Shown: positions 51,010-61,927, numbered from the stretch's first letter. The stretch is DNA of 64,000 bases from JACDHG01 sp963811585 (GCA_963811585.1 CAWERR010000009.1:744001-808000), one strand, 5' to 3'. Notes: generated by a model not told the origin, from the sequence alone. A program made the numbers and translations.

Positions 51010-54000
51010 CTAGGCGAACGCGGCTTCGAGCAGATCGCCCAGCTCGTCCTGGTGCACCTTCAACTGGCCGACCGACGGTGAGGCCGACTCGTTGCGCGAG
51101 ACCCGGACGAACGGGATGTCGCCGAGCTCCACAGCCAGGTTGAGCTTCATGTGCGGCCACGGACCCATGTTGGCGGGCTCGTCCTGCACCCAGCGGATCT
51201 CCTTGAGGTTGGGGTACTTCGCCAGCTCGGCCTGCACCTCCTCGACCGGGCGCGGGTAGAGCTGCTCGAGGCGCACGATGGCGGTGCGCGACGCGTCGGC
51301 TCGCGGCGCTTGCGCTCCGCGAACAGGTCCCAGGTGATCCGGCCCGAGCAGAGCAGCAGGCGTCCACCGCCGACGGGTCGTCGACGTCGTCGCCGATCAC
51401 GGGCTCGGAACGTGCCGGTGGTGAAGTCCTCGGGCTGCGAGGCGGCGTCCTTGCGCTTCAACATCGACTTCGGTGTGAACACGATCATCGGACGGTGCGT
51501 GCTGCCGAGCGAGTGCTGACGCAGCAGGTGGAAGTAGCTCGCCGGGCGTCGACGGCTGCGCGACCGTGAACGCGTCGTCGGCAGCCAGCGTCATGAAGCG
51601 CTCGATCCGGGCCGACGAGTGGTCGGGACCCTGTCCTTCGTAGCCGTGGGGGAGCAGGAGCACGACGCCGGACTGCTGCTGCCACTTGGCCTCGCCGGCC
51701 GAGATGAACTCGTCGATCACCGTCTGGGCGCCGTTGACGAAGTCGCCGAACTGGGCCTCCCACAGGGTGAGCGCCTCGGGCGGGCGACGGAGTAGCCGTA
51801 CTCGAAGCCCATCGCGGCGTACTCGGACAGCAGTGAGTCGTAGATGTAGAACTGCGCCTGGTCCGTCGAGAGGTTCTGCAGCGGCGTCCACTCGGCGCCG
51901 TTCTTGCGGTCGATGATCGTCGCGAACCGGCTGACGAACGTGCCCCGGCGCGAGTCCTGGCCCGGAAAGCCGGACTGGGCGCCCTTGCATGAGCAGCGAA
52001 CCGAACGCCAAGATCTCGGCGGTGCCCCAGTCGATCGGTCCGTCGGTGATTGCGGCCGCGCGTCGCTGCAGCTGAGGGAGCACCTTCGGGTGCACCGTGA
52101 AGCCTTCGGGCGCGGTGACGTGAGCGTCTGCGATCCGCTTGAGCACCTCGACGGGCACGGCCGTGTCGGTGCCTGCCTTCCGCCGCTCCCTTCGTGGGGT
52201 ACTCCGGGACCGTGATGTAGTCGATCTCCTCCGGCTCTTTGGTGGCGTCGCGCACCTCCGCGAACACCCTCTCCAGCTGCTGCTGGTAGTCCTTCAGCGC
52301 CGACTCGGCCTCCTCGACAGTGATGTCGCCGCGGCCGATCAGGGCCTCGGTGTAGAGCTTGCGCACGGACCGCTTGCGCTCGATGAGGTCGTACATCAGC
52401 GGCTGTGTGTACGACGGGTCGTCGCCCTCGTTGTGCCCGCGACGGCGGTAGCAGACCAGGTCGATCACGACGTCCTTGTTGAACGCCTGGCGGTACTCGA
52501 ACGCCAGCTGCGCAACGCGGATGCACGCCTCGGGGTCGTCACCGTTGACGTGGAAGATCGGCGCCTGCACCATCCGGGCGACGTCGGTGCAGTACAAGCG
52601 ACGAGCGTGATGACGAGGGCGAGGTGGTGAAGCCGACCTGGTTGTTGACGACGACGTGGATCGTGCCGCCGGTGCGGTAGCCACGAAGCTGCGACAGGTT
52701 GAGCGTCTCGGCGACGACGCCCTGGCCGGCGAACGCCGCGTCGCCGTGCACGAGCAGCGGCAGCACCGGGTAGGCGGCGCCCTGGTTGAGCAGGTCCTGC
52801 TTCGCGCGGGCGATGCCCTCGAGCACCGGGTCGACGGCTTCGAGGTGGGACGGGTTCGCAGCGACGGACACCTTGATCGTTGCTCCGTGCTCGGACACGA
52901 ACTCGCCTTCGGCGCCCAGGTGGTACTTCACGTCGCCGGAGCCCTGAACCGTCCGCGGGTCGATGTTGCCCTCGAACTCACGGAAGATCTGCGAGTAGCG
53001 CTTGCCGACGATGTTGGCCAGCACGTTGAGGCGACCACGGTGCGCCATGCCGATCGTGACCTCGTCGAGGGAGGCGTCGGCCGCCTCCTCGCAGATCTCG
53101 TCGATCAGCGGGATCGTTGTCTCGCCGCCTTCGAGACTGAACCGCTTCTGCCCGACGAACTTCGTCTGCAGGAACGTCTCGAACGCCTCCGCCTGGTTGA
53201 GCTTGTGCAGGATGCGCAGCTGCTCGACGCGCGGGCGGCTTCTGGTGCGGACGCTCGACGCGCTCCTGGATCCAGCGACGCTGCTCCGGGTCCTGGATGT
53301 GCATGTACTCGATGCCCGTGGTCCGGCAGTACGAGTCACGCAAGATCCCAAGGATGTGGCGCAGCTTCATGAATCGACGCCCGCCGAAGTTGCCGGTGGC
53401 GAACTCTCGGTCCAGGTCCCACAGCGTCAGACCGTGGGTGCCGACCTCCAGGTCGGGGTGGCTGCGCTGCTGGTACTCGAGCGGGTCTGTGTCGGCCATG
53501 ATGTGGCCGCGCACTCGGTACGCGTGGATCATCTCGAGGATGCGGGCCTGCTTGCTGATCTCGTCCTCGTGGTTGGCCGAGATGTCAGCCGCCCAGCGGA
53601 TCGGCTCGTAGGGGATCCGCAGGGCGCGGAAGATCTCCTCGTAGAAGCCGTCCTCGCCGAGCAGCAGGCCGTGCAGGCGGCGCAGGAAGTCACCAGACTG
53701 CGCACCCTGGATCACGCGGTGGTCGTACGTCGACGTGAGCGTCATGATCTTGCTGATCGCGTTCCTGGTCAGCGTCTCCTCCGACGCCCCCTGGTACTCC
53801 GGCGGGAAGTTCATCGCACCGACGCCGAGGATGGCGCCCTGACCACTCATCAGCCGGGGCACGGAGTGGTTCGTCCCGATGGTGCCGGGGTTGGTGAGGG
53901 TGATCGTGGTGCCCTTGAAGTCTTCGACGGTCAGCTTGTTGTCACGGGCACGCCGAACGATCGCCTCGTAGGCAGTCCAGAAAACGGCGAACGACATGTC

Positions 54001-54771
54001 CTCGGCGCCCTTGATGGACGGCACGAGCAGCTGACGGGTGCCGTCGGGCTTCTGGACGTCGATCGCGAGGCCGAGGTTGACGTGGGCCGGCTTGATCAGG
54101 TTGGGCTTGCCGTCGATGACCTCGAAGCCGTAGTTCATCTCCGGCATCTGCTTGAGCGCCTTGACCAGCGCGAATCCGATGATGTGGGTGAACGACACCT
54201 TGCCGCCGCGCGCGCGGGCGAGGTGGTTGTTGATCACGACTCGGTTGTCGATGAGCAGCTTGACCGGCACGGTCCGGACGCTGGTGGCGGTGGGCACGGC
54301 CAGCGACGTGTCCATGTTGGCCACCGTGCGGGCTGACGCGCCGCGCAGCACGACGTGCTCTGGCTCCTGCGAAACTTCGGGGGGTTCAGATACCGGCTCG
54401 TCCTTCGGCACCGGTGCGCTCGCCGTCTTCGCGGCAGAGACGGGCTTGGTCGGGCTCCGGTCGTGGGCAGGTGCCGCGCCCGATGCGGCGGCTGATCCCG
54501 TCACGGCTGCTTGGTTGGTCGCAGGGGTGGTCGCCGCGGGCTTAGGCTTCGGCGACTCAATAGCTGCCTTCGTGTCAGCAGCCGGCTTACGGGCATGCTT
54601 GGCAGCCGGCGCCGACCCCCCGTTGGCGGTCGGCGGGCCGTCTTTGAACAAGTCACGCCACGCCTTGTCCACCGAGTCCGGATCCTCGAGATAGCGCTCG
54701 TACATTTCGTCGACGAGCCATTCGTTTGGTCCGAAATCGGACCTGGCGTTGTCTTGCTGAGACTGTGACAC
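51010..54771 (-). CDS. kgd: Multifunctional 2-oxoglutarate decarboxylase/dehydrogenase E1 with E2-like domain, frame broken
   Basis: The actinobacterial Kgd/OdhA fusion joins the TCA cycle at 2-oxoglutarate. The N-terminal start FGPNEWLVDEMYERYLEDP is the family marker. A lipoyl-transferase-like E2 domain follows with HIIGFALVKALKQMP, PGTIGTNHSVPRLMSGQG and TYDHRVIQGAQSGDFLRR. The E1 thiamine-diphosphate part has MAHRGRLNVLANI, HGDAAFAGQGVVAETLNLS and CYRRRGHNEGDDPSYTQP. The C-terminal MVRLEQLYPRP-type end is IVRLEQLYPRPVEEVQ. The frame changes about eight times between 51,250 and 53,260, always with full family text on both sides. As the enzyme is normally essential, I take these as sequence errors. 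The GTG start at 54,771 gives the standard MSQSQQDN. Confidence 0.92.
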
Positions 54772-54949
54772 GGCCTTGAGTTTCGCCTCTTCCCCTGTGA
54801 CACCCGGTGGGACGCCATCAAGGCTAACCCCCGAGGCGGAGAGTGCGCAGAGCAGATCGGGTTTCGGGAGGGGAGGGAACTGGTAACGAAGCCCGCGTGA
54901 GTGCGCGGCGAGTTTGTGTTAGGCGAGCAGATGACGCATTCTTTCGGCG

Positions 54950-55567
54950 ATGCCCGATCGTGTGTTTCGTCTGGGCCTGGCCGTCCTTCTGCTTGTCGCG
55001 ACCGCCGGCTGCACCGGCGACAACGACGACGACCCAGCACCCACTGCCGAGTCGTCGACCTCGTCGTCGGACAAGAAGACCGCCGCCGCCCCTCAGTTGG
55101 GCAAGAAGGACGCTCCTCTCGAGGTTTCCATCGAGCAGCTGCGAGGTGACATCAAGCGCAAGCAGTACGCCGCGCTGGAGAAGAAGATCGCGAAGCCCAT
55201 CTCCGCCTGGATCGCTGCGGGCTTCTCTGATGTCGAGTACCCCAAGGCGTCCTACGACGGAGCGTTCAAGAGCTGGACCGTCGACGCTCGCAAGCTAGGT
55301 CGGCGCGATGACGACGTGACGACCAACGGCAAGCTGGGCAAGGACCTCGCCACCTTCGTCGTGGAGAAGCAGCGGGTGCGCCTCTACGTCTTCGCCAGCC
55401 GAGCGCTGACCGGCGGTGCCACCGCGCGCCTGGCGCTGCGGTTCACCGGGGAGACCGAGGCGGGGAAGTCGGCGTCGTACGCCGTGAACGGCAGCCTCTA
55501 CCTGACCCGCGACAAGAACCATTGGCGCATCTTCGGCTACGACCTCGCTCGCAAGAAGGTGGACTGA
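54950..55567 (+). CDS. Predicted lipoprotein of unknown function
   Basis: A 205-residue lipoprotein. The signal peptide ends with the lipobox VATAGC and an acidic Asn/Asp/Ser linker follows. The rest is a mixed alpha/beta protein with YPKASYDGAFKSWTVDARKLG, RVRLYVFASRALTGGATARLAL and LYLTRDKNHWRIFGYDLARKK, reminiscent of small extracytoplasmic proteins paired with cell-wall ligases. I recognise no family. Its stop overlaps the LCP start (TGATG), so the two are translationally coupled and probably cooperate. It is divergent from kgd. Confidence 0.8.
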   Translation: MPDRVFRLGLAVLLLVATAGCTGDNDDDPAPTAESSTSSSDKKTAAAPQLGKKDAPLEVSIEQLRGDIKRKQYAALEKKIAKPISAWIAAGFSDVEYPKASYDGAFKSWTVDARKLGRRDDDVTTNGKLGKDLATFVVEKQRVRLYVFASRALTGGATARLALRFTGETEAGKSASYAVNGSLYLTRDKNHWRIFGYDLARKKVD

Positions 55568-56493
55568 TGCTGAAGCTCGTCCCACCCTCGGCGTCGATCC
55601 TGGCCAAGGGCCGCCGACTCTGCATGTTCGGCCTGCTCCTGGCATTGCTGAGCATCGTTGTGCCCGATGCCGGCCGAGCACCTACCGAGTTCGCCCTGAT
55701 CAAGATGGAGCGCGTGCACGGCATCGACGCGGAAGACCACGTCGTGTGGTTCCTTGCGCTGGGATCAGATGCGCGGCCGGGCCAGTCGGTATTGCGCAGT
55801 CGGTCCGACGCGATCCAGCTCGTCGGCGTCAACGCGAAAACGCACCACGCCGTCACGATCGGCATCCCCCGTGACTCGTATGTCGACATCCCTGGACACG
55901 GCAACGACAAGCTCAACTCGGCGATGGTCTACGGCGGCCCCGAGCTGACCGCCCGAGCAGTGACCGCGTTGACCGGTATTCAGCCCGACTACGTGTTCGT
56001 GACGAGCTTCAACGGCTTGATCCGGATGGTCTCGGGCATCGACGGAGTCCGGGTCAAAGTGACGTACCCGATGAACGACCTCGAACAACGCTTCCAGCCG
56101 GGGATGCGCCAGCTCACCGGCATCGAGGCGCTGGCGTTCGCGCGGATCCGGTACGGGTTGCCTCGAGGTGACTTCGACCGCTCGATGGACCAGGGCCAGC
56201 TGCTCAAGGGCGCACTAGCCACGGTCAAAGCCAAGTCAGATCGGGCCGGCTTCATGGAGCTAGCGCTGGGGCTGTTCAACAACAACACCGACACGAACAT
56301 CGGTCCTGTAGAGCTCTATCGGCTCGCCCGCACCGTCACCGAGGTCAACCCGGCACTCGTTCGGGTGTGCGTGGCGACTGGTTCGGTCGGAAGTGCGGGA
56401 GCGGCCAGTGTGGTGTTCCCCAACCGGGCCGCCTTGCGGTCATTGGCCGCCGACGTCCGGCACGACGCCCGGGTCGACCGCGGCGGCTGCTGA
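55567..56493 (+). CDS. LytR-CpsA-Psr (LCP) family protein
   Basis: A 308-residue membrane-anchored LCP protein that transfers glycopolymers from lipid carriers to peptidoglycan or arabinogalactan. One N-terminal helix (FGLLLALLSIVV) is followed by the LCP domain: WFLALGSDARPGQSV, SRSDAIQLVGVNAKT, GIPRDSYVDIPGHG and DKLNSAMVYGGPEL, then VTSFNGLIRMVSGIDGVRV and FARIRYGLPRGDFDR. The Arg residues that contact the pyrophosphate are kept. It overlaps the lipoprotein gene upstream by one base. The substrate polymer is unknown, but ugd lies elsewhere in the window. Confidence 0.92.
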   Translation: MLKLVPPSASILAKGRRLCMFGLLLALLSIVVPDAGRAPTEFALIKMERVHGIDAEDHVVWFLALGSDARPGQSVLRSRSDAIQLVGVNAKTHHAVTIGIPRDSYVDIPGHGNDKLNSAMVYGGPELTARAVTALTGIQPDYVFVTSFNGLIRMVSGIDGVRVKVTYPMNDLEQRFQPGMRQLTGIEALAFARIRYGLPRGDFDRSMDQGQLLKGALATVKAKSDRAGFMELALGLFNNNTDTNIGPVELYRLARTVTEVNPALVRVCVATGSVGSAGAASVVFPNRAALRSLAADVRHDARVDRGGC

Positions 56494-56639
56494 CTGACGA
56501 CATGCGGCCAGGACACCGTGTGGGTGTCCCAGCCGCACGCGGGTGTGCGTCGCCGAGTGTCAGAGACCAGCTCGGCTGAAGCCCGCCCTGGCGAAGCCAA
56601 GGTTGAAGATGGCGCCGCTCCCGTCGAGCAGGGTGATCT

Positions 56640-57212
56640 TCAGCGCGGTGACCTGGATGCCGTTGAGGCCGGCTCCCAGGAGTCCCACGGTGACCACCAC
56701 CGCTGGTCCTGGTCGAGGAGATCCCAGACCTCTTCCGCCGCCTCCAGCACATCGAGAATCTGTTGATCGGTGCTCCGGCCCTCGCGTCGCATGGTCGAGA
56801 GGTCGTTGACGTCCTTCCACTCACGAGTCCCGTCCGGGCGCACGATGAGGTCGAGACCGTGGTCGTCGGTGTCGAAGCCGCCTTCCCAGCGAGTCACCGG
56901 CGCCTCGAAGTTGATGTACCAGTAGCGGAAGGTCCCGCCGTCGAAGAACATCCACACCGCGTACGCATCGCCGGTGCGGTGTAGTTGCAAAACCTCGGCA
57001 CCCGACCAAGCCTGATGTGCGCTCCAGGGATGCGGTCCATGCGGATGGTCATGAAAGGTGAAGGTCGAGCCAGGCTGCAGGAGGACGGCAAGGACGTCGC
57101 CGTCATCGGCTACGACCGTGACAGGTGACTCCAGCCACGGGAGACCGAGCAGAACCTCTCGCCGGATGATCGTTGTGCCCGGCTGAAAGCGCGAAGCACT
57201 GTTGCGGATCAC
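56640..57212 (-). CDS. DUF402-domain protein
   Basis: A 190-residue protein with the DUF402 beta-barrel: VLLQPGSTFTFHDHPHGPHPW, then AYAVWMFFDGGTFRYWYINFEAPVTRWEGGFDTDDHGLDLIVRPDG in separate motifs (FFDGGTFRYWYIN, FDTDDHGLDLIV), and FLxDxEE-like acidic residues at the end. Relatives include nucleoside-di/triphosphatases with a D-D motif. It starts at a GTG at 57,212. Its C-terminus (PWDSWEPASTASRSPR) could be slightly mis-framed. It is divergent from the aminotransferase gene, and the gap 56,494-56,639 holds only a small hairpin at 56,511-56,529. Confidence 0.8.
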   Translation of the reverse strand: MIRNSASRFQPGTTIIRREVLLGLPWLESPVTVVADDGDVLAVLLQPGSTFTFHDHPHGPHPWSAHQAWSGAEVLQLHRTGDAYAVWMFFDGGTFRYWYINFEAPVTRWEGGFDTDDHGLDLIVRPDGTREWKDVNDLSTMRREGRSTDQQILDVLEAAEEVWDLLDQDQRWWSPWDSWEPASTASRSPR

Positions 57213-57334
57213 TGAGTACCTCCGTCGGTTGGCGCGCTCGGCAGGATACCCATGGCCCAGACACCGGACCTGCCATGGTTGCCAGACCAACACGACGTTC
57301 AGCTGGGACTTCGACACCGAACTGAGGAATTACC

Positions 57335-58555
57335 ATGGCACTGATGACTCCGCCCAAGGGAGGTGCGGGTCCGGCCTTCGACATCGAGCGCGCGCGCCGC
57401 GACACCCCAGGCGCCGAGCGCGTCGCACACCTCAACAACGCCGGTGCGGCGCTGCCGCCGGAGCAGGTCACGGAGGCAGTGATCGCTCACCTTCGGCGCG
57501 AGTCGGAGATGGGTGGGTACGAAGCCGCGGATGCTGCGACTGACCAGGTCGAGCGCACCTACGAAGCCATCTCCCAACTGATCGGCTGCAGGACTGATGA
57601 GATCGCGGTGGTGGAGAACGCCACGCGTGCCTGGGACATGGCCTTCTACGGCCTGACCATGGCGCCCGGCGATCGCATTCTGACCGCTCGTGCCGAGTAC
57701 GCCAGCAACGTCATCGCCTTCCTCCAGGTTGCCCGACGTACCGGCGCCGTCGTCGAGATCATCGAGGACGACGAAGCTGGCCAGCTGTCAGTCAGCGACC
57801 TACGCCGACGCCTGAGCGACGGCAGAGGACCGGTGAAGCTCGTGGCGATTACACACGTGCCCACCCAGGGCGGGCTCGTCAACCCCGCCGAGGAAGTAGG
57901 GGCCGTCACGCGGGAGGCGGGTGTGCCTTACCTGCTAGATGCCTGCCAGTCCGTCGGGCAGCTTCCTGTCGATGTGGAACGAATCGGTTGCGACCTCCTG
58001 TCCGCGACCGGAAGGAAGTTCCTGAGGGGGCCCCGAGGGACCGGGTTCCTCTACGTACGTGGAACCTTCCTCGACCAGATCGAGCCACCGTTTCTCGACC
58101 TGCACGCGGCGACGTGGACAGCCCCCGATCAGTACGAGATCCGCCCGGACGCGCGACGCTTCGAGAACTGGGAGACCAACTACGCGGCCAAGATCGGCCT
58201 CGGTGTGGCAGTCGACTACGCACTGTCCTGGGGCATGGAGGCCATCCAAGACAGGGTTACCGCCCTCGCCGACCGCCTGAGGCATCACTTGGCCGATGTC
58301 AGCGGAGTGCGCGTGCACGACCAGGGCACACATCGCTGCGGCATCGTCACGTTCACCGTCGACAACGTCCCTGCCCAGGACGTCCAACAGCAGCTATCGA
58401 GCCAAGGCGTCAACGTAAGCGTCTCACTCGTCGACTACGCCCGCCTCGACCTTCAGAGCCGCGGCCTGCCCGACCTCGTCCGCGCATCCGTCCACTACTA
58501 CAACACCGACGACGAACTGGACCGGCTGATCGGCGCCCTTCCGCAAGCCGGCTAG
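57335..58555 (+). CDS. Class V aminotransferase (cysteine desulfurase/selenocysteine lyase-like)
   Basis: A 406-residue PLP enzyme of fold type I. HLNNAGAALPPEQVTEAV is the substrate-binding start, ENATRAWDMAFYGL the cofactor stacking region, and the PLP Lys is in SATGRKFLRGPRGTGFLYV near residue 227. LLDACQSVGQLPVDV carries the PLP-ring Asp. No catalytic Cys of the IscS type is obvious near residue 330, so it is more like EgtE- or isopenicillin-epimerase-like members. Ergothioneine involvement is only a guess, as egtB/C/D are not in the window. It stands alone between divergent and convergent genes. Confidence 0.9.
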   Translation: MALMTPPKGGAGPAFDIERARRDTPGAERVAHLNNAGAALPPEQVTEAVIAHLRRESEMGGYEAADAATDQVERTYEAISQLIGCRTDEIAVVENATRAWDMAFYGLTMAPGDRILTARAEYASNVIAFLQVARRTGAVVEIIEDDEAGQLSVSDLRRRLSDGRGPVKLVAITHVPTQGGLVNPAEEVGAVTREAGVPYLLDACQSVGQLPVDVERIGCDLLSATGRKFLRGPRGTGFLYVRGTFLDQIEPPFLDLHAATWTAPDQYEIRPDARRFENWETNYAAKIGLGVAVDYALSWGMEAIQDRVTALADRLRHHLADVSGVRVHDQGTHRCGIVTFTVDNVPAQDVQQQLSSQGVNVSVSLVDYARLDLQSRGLPDLVRASVHYYNTDDELDRLIGALPQAG

Positions 58556-58566
58556 TCCCAAGCCAG

Positions 58567-58977
58567 CTAGTACGGCCGCGGCCAGTCCGTCAGGGGGAGA
58601 AGTTCGGCGAGAGCCTGGCCTTGATCACGACCGAGCACCACCTGGGTGGCGACGTTTGCTGGATCCACCTGATGGATGAACTCCCGGCATCGACCGCACG
58701 GCGGCAAGACGAAGACCACGCCGGCCTCATCGCGCCAGACGGCCACGATCTTGGCGATCTGGTGCTCTCCGGCCGTCACCATGGCAGCGATGGCGGCATG
58801 CTCCGCACAGAATCCGGTCCCTGAGGAAGTGTCGATGCAGACCCCGCCGTACTGGTTGCCGGCCGCGGTCACGAGTACACAGGCGACGTCACCGAAGAGA
58901 CGGTCACCCACCAGGTGCGGGTTCAGGAGGTCGACCGCAGCCATCACCAGTTCGTGGTGAGACATCTGGTCGAGCAT
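58567..58977 (-). CDS. Cytidine deaminase (blasticidin-S deaminase-like)
   Basis: A 136-residue zinc deaminase. The catalytic motif GFCAEHAAIAAMV has the Cys and Glu, and PPCGRCREFIHQ supplies the two further zinc Cys. YGGVCIDTSSG precedes it, as in CDD and blasticidin deaminases. Substrates could be cytidine, deoxycytidine or an antibiotic nucleoside. It starts four bases after the MmpL gene's stop on the same strand, an unexpected partner. A second Met lies at 58,965. Confidence 0.88.
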   Translation of the reverse strand: MLDQMSHHELVMAAVDLLNPHLVGDRLFGDVACVLVTAAGNQYGGVCIDTSSGTGFCAEHAAIAAMVTAGEHQIAKIVAVWRDEAGVVFVLPPCGRCREFIHQVDPANVATQVVLGRDQGQALAELLPLTDWPRPY

Positions 58978-58981
58978 TCAG

Positions 58982-61256
58982 TCAGGCCGATCCATGCTCG
59001 CGGGGGTTCCTGGGCAGATGATTGAGTCCGGGGTTGCGGAAGCGGCGACTTGGCCACGCTGCGTGCTTGCCAAGGAGAGTGAGCATGGCAGGTACGACGA
59101 GCAGTCGGAGCACGAACACGTCGAGGGCGATGCCGAGGGCCAAGGCGGTGGCGAGCTGGTAGAAGGGCGCCAAGGGCACCAGTGCCAGCAGGCCGAAGCT
59201 GGTGGCGAGTGCGACGCCGGCCGTGATCACCGCCCCGACCGACGACGGCATGGCATGTCGCAGCGCCGCAGGCAAAGTTCGTCCGTCGGCGTCTTCCCAG
59301 ACGTGACCGACGGTGAAGATGTTGTAGTCCGAACCGAAGGCCAACAACAGCACCGCAGCGGCGAACGGGACGTAGAAGATCAACCCTTGGCCGGGCGAGA
59401 TCCACTCGAACAAGGCGCTGGTGATGCCGAGAGTCGCGCCCAGGCACAGCACCGAGGCTCCCAACAGCAATATGGACGTGAGCACTGCCCGCAGGAAGAG
59501 CAGCAGCATCAGCAGGTTGGCTATGACGGCCGCCACCGCGATCCTCAGCAGGTCCCTCTCGGTCTGGTGGACGAGGAACGACGCCGTCAGGCTGTCACCG
59601 GCCAGCCCGAACCTGGTGTTGGCGAGCCCACTCTCGGCCAATAATGCTGGGAGCCGTTGTTGCAGTCTGTCGATGTCGGCGACGGCGGTGGCGCCGAGCG
59701 GGTCACTGTTCAAGATGACGAGGAAACGGGCTGCCCCACCGTCTCTGGAGACCAGGATGTTGTTCTCGACCGGCAGTGGCTGCGAACCCGGACCCAGGAC
59801 GCCGGCAACTCCGGGCTGCCCGGCAAGCGCATTGCCCAATCGCTTCAATGCCTGGCGTTCCCGGTCGAGATGCTCACCCTGCAGAAGCACTGTGGTGGGC
59901 GAAAGGATGCCTGCGTCGAAGCCCTCCTGAGCACTCCTGGCCGCGACTCTGACCGACGAGTCGCCGGGTAGTGAGCCCACGAAGGAGGAGCCGAGCGACA
60001 GATGTGCGACCGGCACGGCTCCGAGGGCGAAGCAGGCAGTGGCCGTCGCGAGCACCCCTGCGGAAACAGCTCGATTCCCGGCGATGGCGCCTACGACTCT
60101 TGTGGGCCATGTCGGGGTGCGCAGCTGGGTCCAGCGATGCCATCCGCGTCCGGACTGGGGCCGTCGCTGGGTGGGCCAGAAGACCCGATCGCCGAGGATC
60201 GCGAGAATCGCGGGCACGAGCGTGATGGCCACCAGCAGCCCGATCGTCACGGTGAACGCCAATGCTGGACCAAGCGCCCTGAAGAAGGGCGACTGTGCCA
60301 CGAGCAGGGTGGCCGTGCCGACGATGACCGCCGTCCCCGCCACGGTGACGATCGGGCTGGACCTGCTGATGGCAGCCGCCGTGATCTCCCGCACCCGGTC
60401 GCGGGCTTCCTCCGCCGGACCACAGCGTGGATCTGCCTCCACCAGGGCCTCGCGCAGGGACGAGCAGAAGAACACCACATAGTCGGTCACGACGCCGAGC
60501 AGCAGCGCCACAATGACCGGTTCGAGCTCATCGGGGCTGGCCAGGTCGAACAGGGCGGTCGCAGCCCCGGTGGTCTCCAGCGTCGCAACATAGGCGACCC
60601 CGGCCGTGATGACCGCCACGAGTGGCGCCACCAGGGAGCGAAACGCGATCGCCACAATCGCCATGATCGCCAGGAGCGTCATGGCCTCCACTAGGGGCAG
60701 AGCGTCGCGGATGATGGTTCCCTGGAGTTGGCGGGCTGGCGCGGAGCCCGTCACCCCGACCACCTGATCGCGCGGGGCGAAGAAGAGGTCGGCATACTTT
60801 TCGGCCCCCCGGGTGCGCCGTCGACACGGAGGCACCGGGATCGAACAGCAGGTACGTCAGCGCGGTGGTGCTTTTCTCGTCGGCCCCCGGGAAGAGGCCC
60901 TGCGTGTTGGTGATGGGCAGCGCCCCGCGCAGATCGCGGACCTGCTCAGCCTGACCCCGCGACACGGCGACGGCGCGGACCACCGTGCGGGCCTGGACGT
61001 ACGGCGAGAGCCCGTCGGTGTCGTGTTGTACGACGATCGTGCGCGAGCTCAGCGGGAATCCGAACAACTGGAAGTCGAGGAACTCGGTCTGCACCGCGGG
61101 CGTCTCGGTCTTGAGGAGCGCCCGCAGGCTATTTCCCCCGCCGCTCGACTCGCCGAAGTCCGGCAGCACGGTGAATGCTGCAAGCACGCCCGCCGCCCAG
61201 AACCCCACGATCCACCATCGGGCCGCCACCATCAGTCGTGCGTAGGTGTCGGCCAC
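58982..61256 (-). CDS. MmpL-family RND transporter, one frame break
   Basis: A roughly 755-residue transporter with about 12 membrane helices. The N-terminal part has WWIVGFWAAGVLAAFTVLPDF then a large extracellular domain. The first sextet has LEPVIVALLLGVVTDYVVFF (with the proton-relay D-Y pair), the second LLLLAFGSDYNIFTVGHVWED; both D-Y pairs are expected in MmpL proteins. The frame breaks near 60,820, within GASVS and EKYADLFFA. The start is likely the GTG at 61,256, one base past the upstream stop. MmpL proteins export lipids or siderophores; the substrate here is unknown. Confidence 0.88.
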
Positions 61257-61257
61257 G

Positions 61258-61881
61258 TCAGCCACTGCCCGGTGGCGTGGGTGCGGGCCGGCGCAACCCG
61301 AGGCGGCGCAACTCGGCATCCGCAAGGCCCCGCTGGATGGCGCTCTGATCGCCCCCGCGTTCACGGGCGATTCTGGTGACCTCCTCGAAGGGGAGTGAAG
61401 CCCGGGCCCGCGCAGCCAACCAGTTGTTCAGCTCGTCCTCTCCCGGACCGTCGCGGAGGGCGCGCTTCAGCCGGGAGATCTCCCGGCTATGGCGAAGCCG
61501 CAGTGGCAGGTACAGCCCGACGATGGGAGTGACGGGAATGCCTACCAGAGCTATCCCGATGAGGACGCCGAGGAGCCGCATCTGGCTCTTGACCTCATGC
61601 CCACGAAGGGTGATCTGCGCAGCGGACTCCTGCACGTTCGCCCCGACCTCGCCTGGACGGTCCGGGATGAGCGGCAATTCGGAGAGATCTTGTAGGCTCA
61701 GGCCGACGGCTGACAAGGTGTTTCCTGAACTGGTGAGCGTGTCGCCGAGTTCGGCCGCCCTCCACAGGGTGATCCCGGTGGCAGCTCCCAGCACGATCCA
61801 CAGGATCACCCAAAAGACGACGAATCGATCAAGGGTGCGAACGCTCCACTCGTCACTCATCGCGCGTATGGTCGACTTCAT
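61258..61881 (-). CDS. Two-helix membrane protein with coiled cytosolic tail
   Basis: A 207-residue protein with two membrane helices at about residues 18-40 (FVVFWVILWIVLGAATGITLW) and 103-127 (LLGVLIGIALVGIPVTPIVGLY). A periplasmic loop of about 60 residues lies between them and a basic, helical C-terminus (SREISRLKRALRD, FEEVTRIARERGG) follows. I recognise no family. It is one base from the MmpL start and is probably an accessory subunit. Divergent from the protein at 61,928. Confidence 0.75.
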   Translation of the reverse strand: MKSTIRAMSDEWSVRTLDRFVVFWVILWIVLGAATGITLWRAAELGDTLTSSGNTLSAVGLSLQDLSELPLIPDRPGEVGANVQESAAQITLRGHEVKSQMRLLGVLIGIALVGIPVTPIVGLYLPLRLRHSREISRLKRALRDGPGEDELNNWLAARARASLPFEEVTRIARERGGDQSAIQRGLADAELRRLGLRRPAPTPPGSG

Positions 61882-61927
61882 GCGGCACCCTACCCGGCGC
61901 CGGCATCAGGTGGCGGAGAGGATCGCG

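Noticed and set aside
56511..56529. Hairpin GGACACC/GGTGTCC as a terminator after the LCP gene
   Set aside because: Short stem with a GTGT loop and no T-rich tail; kept only as a remark.
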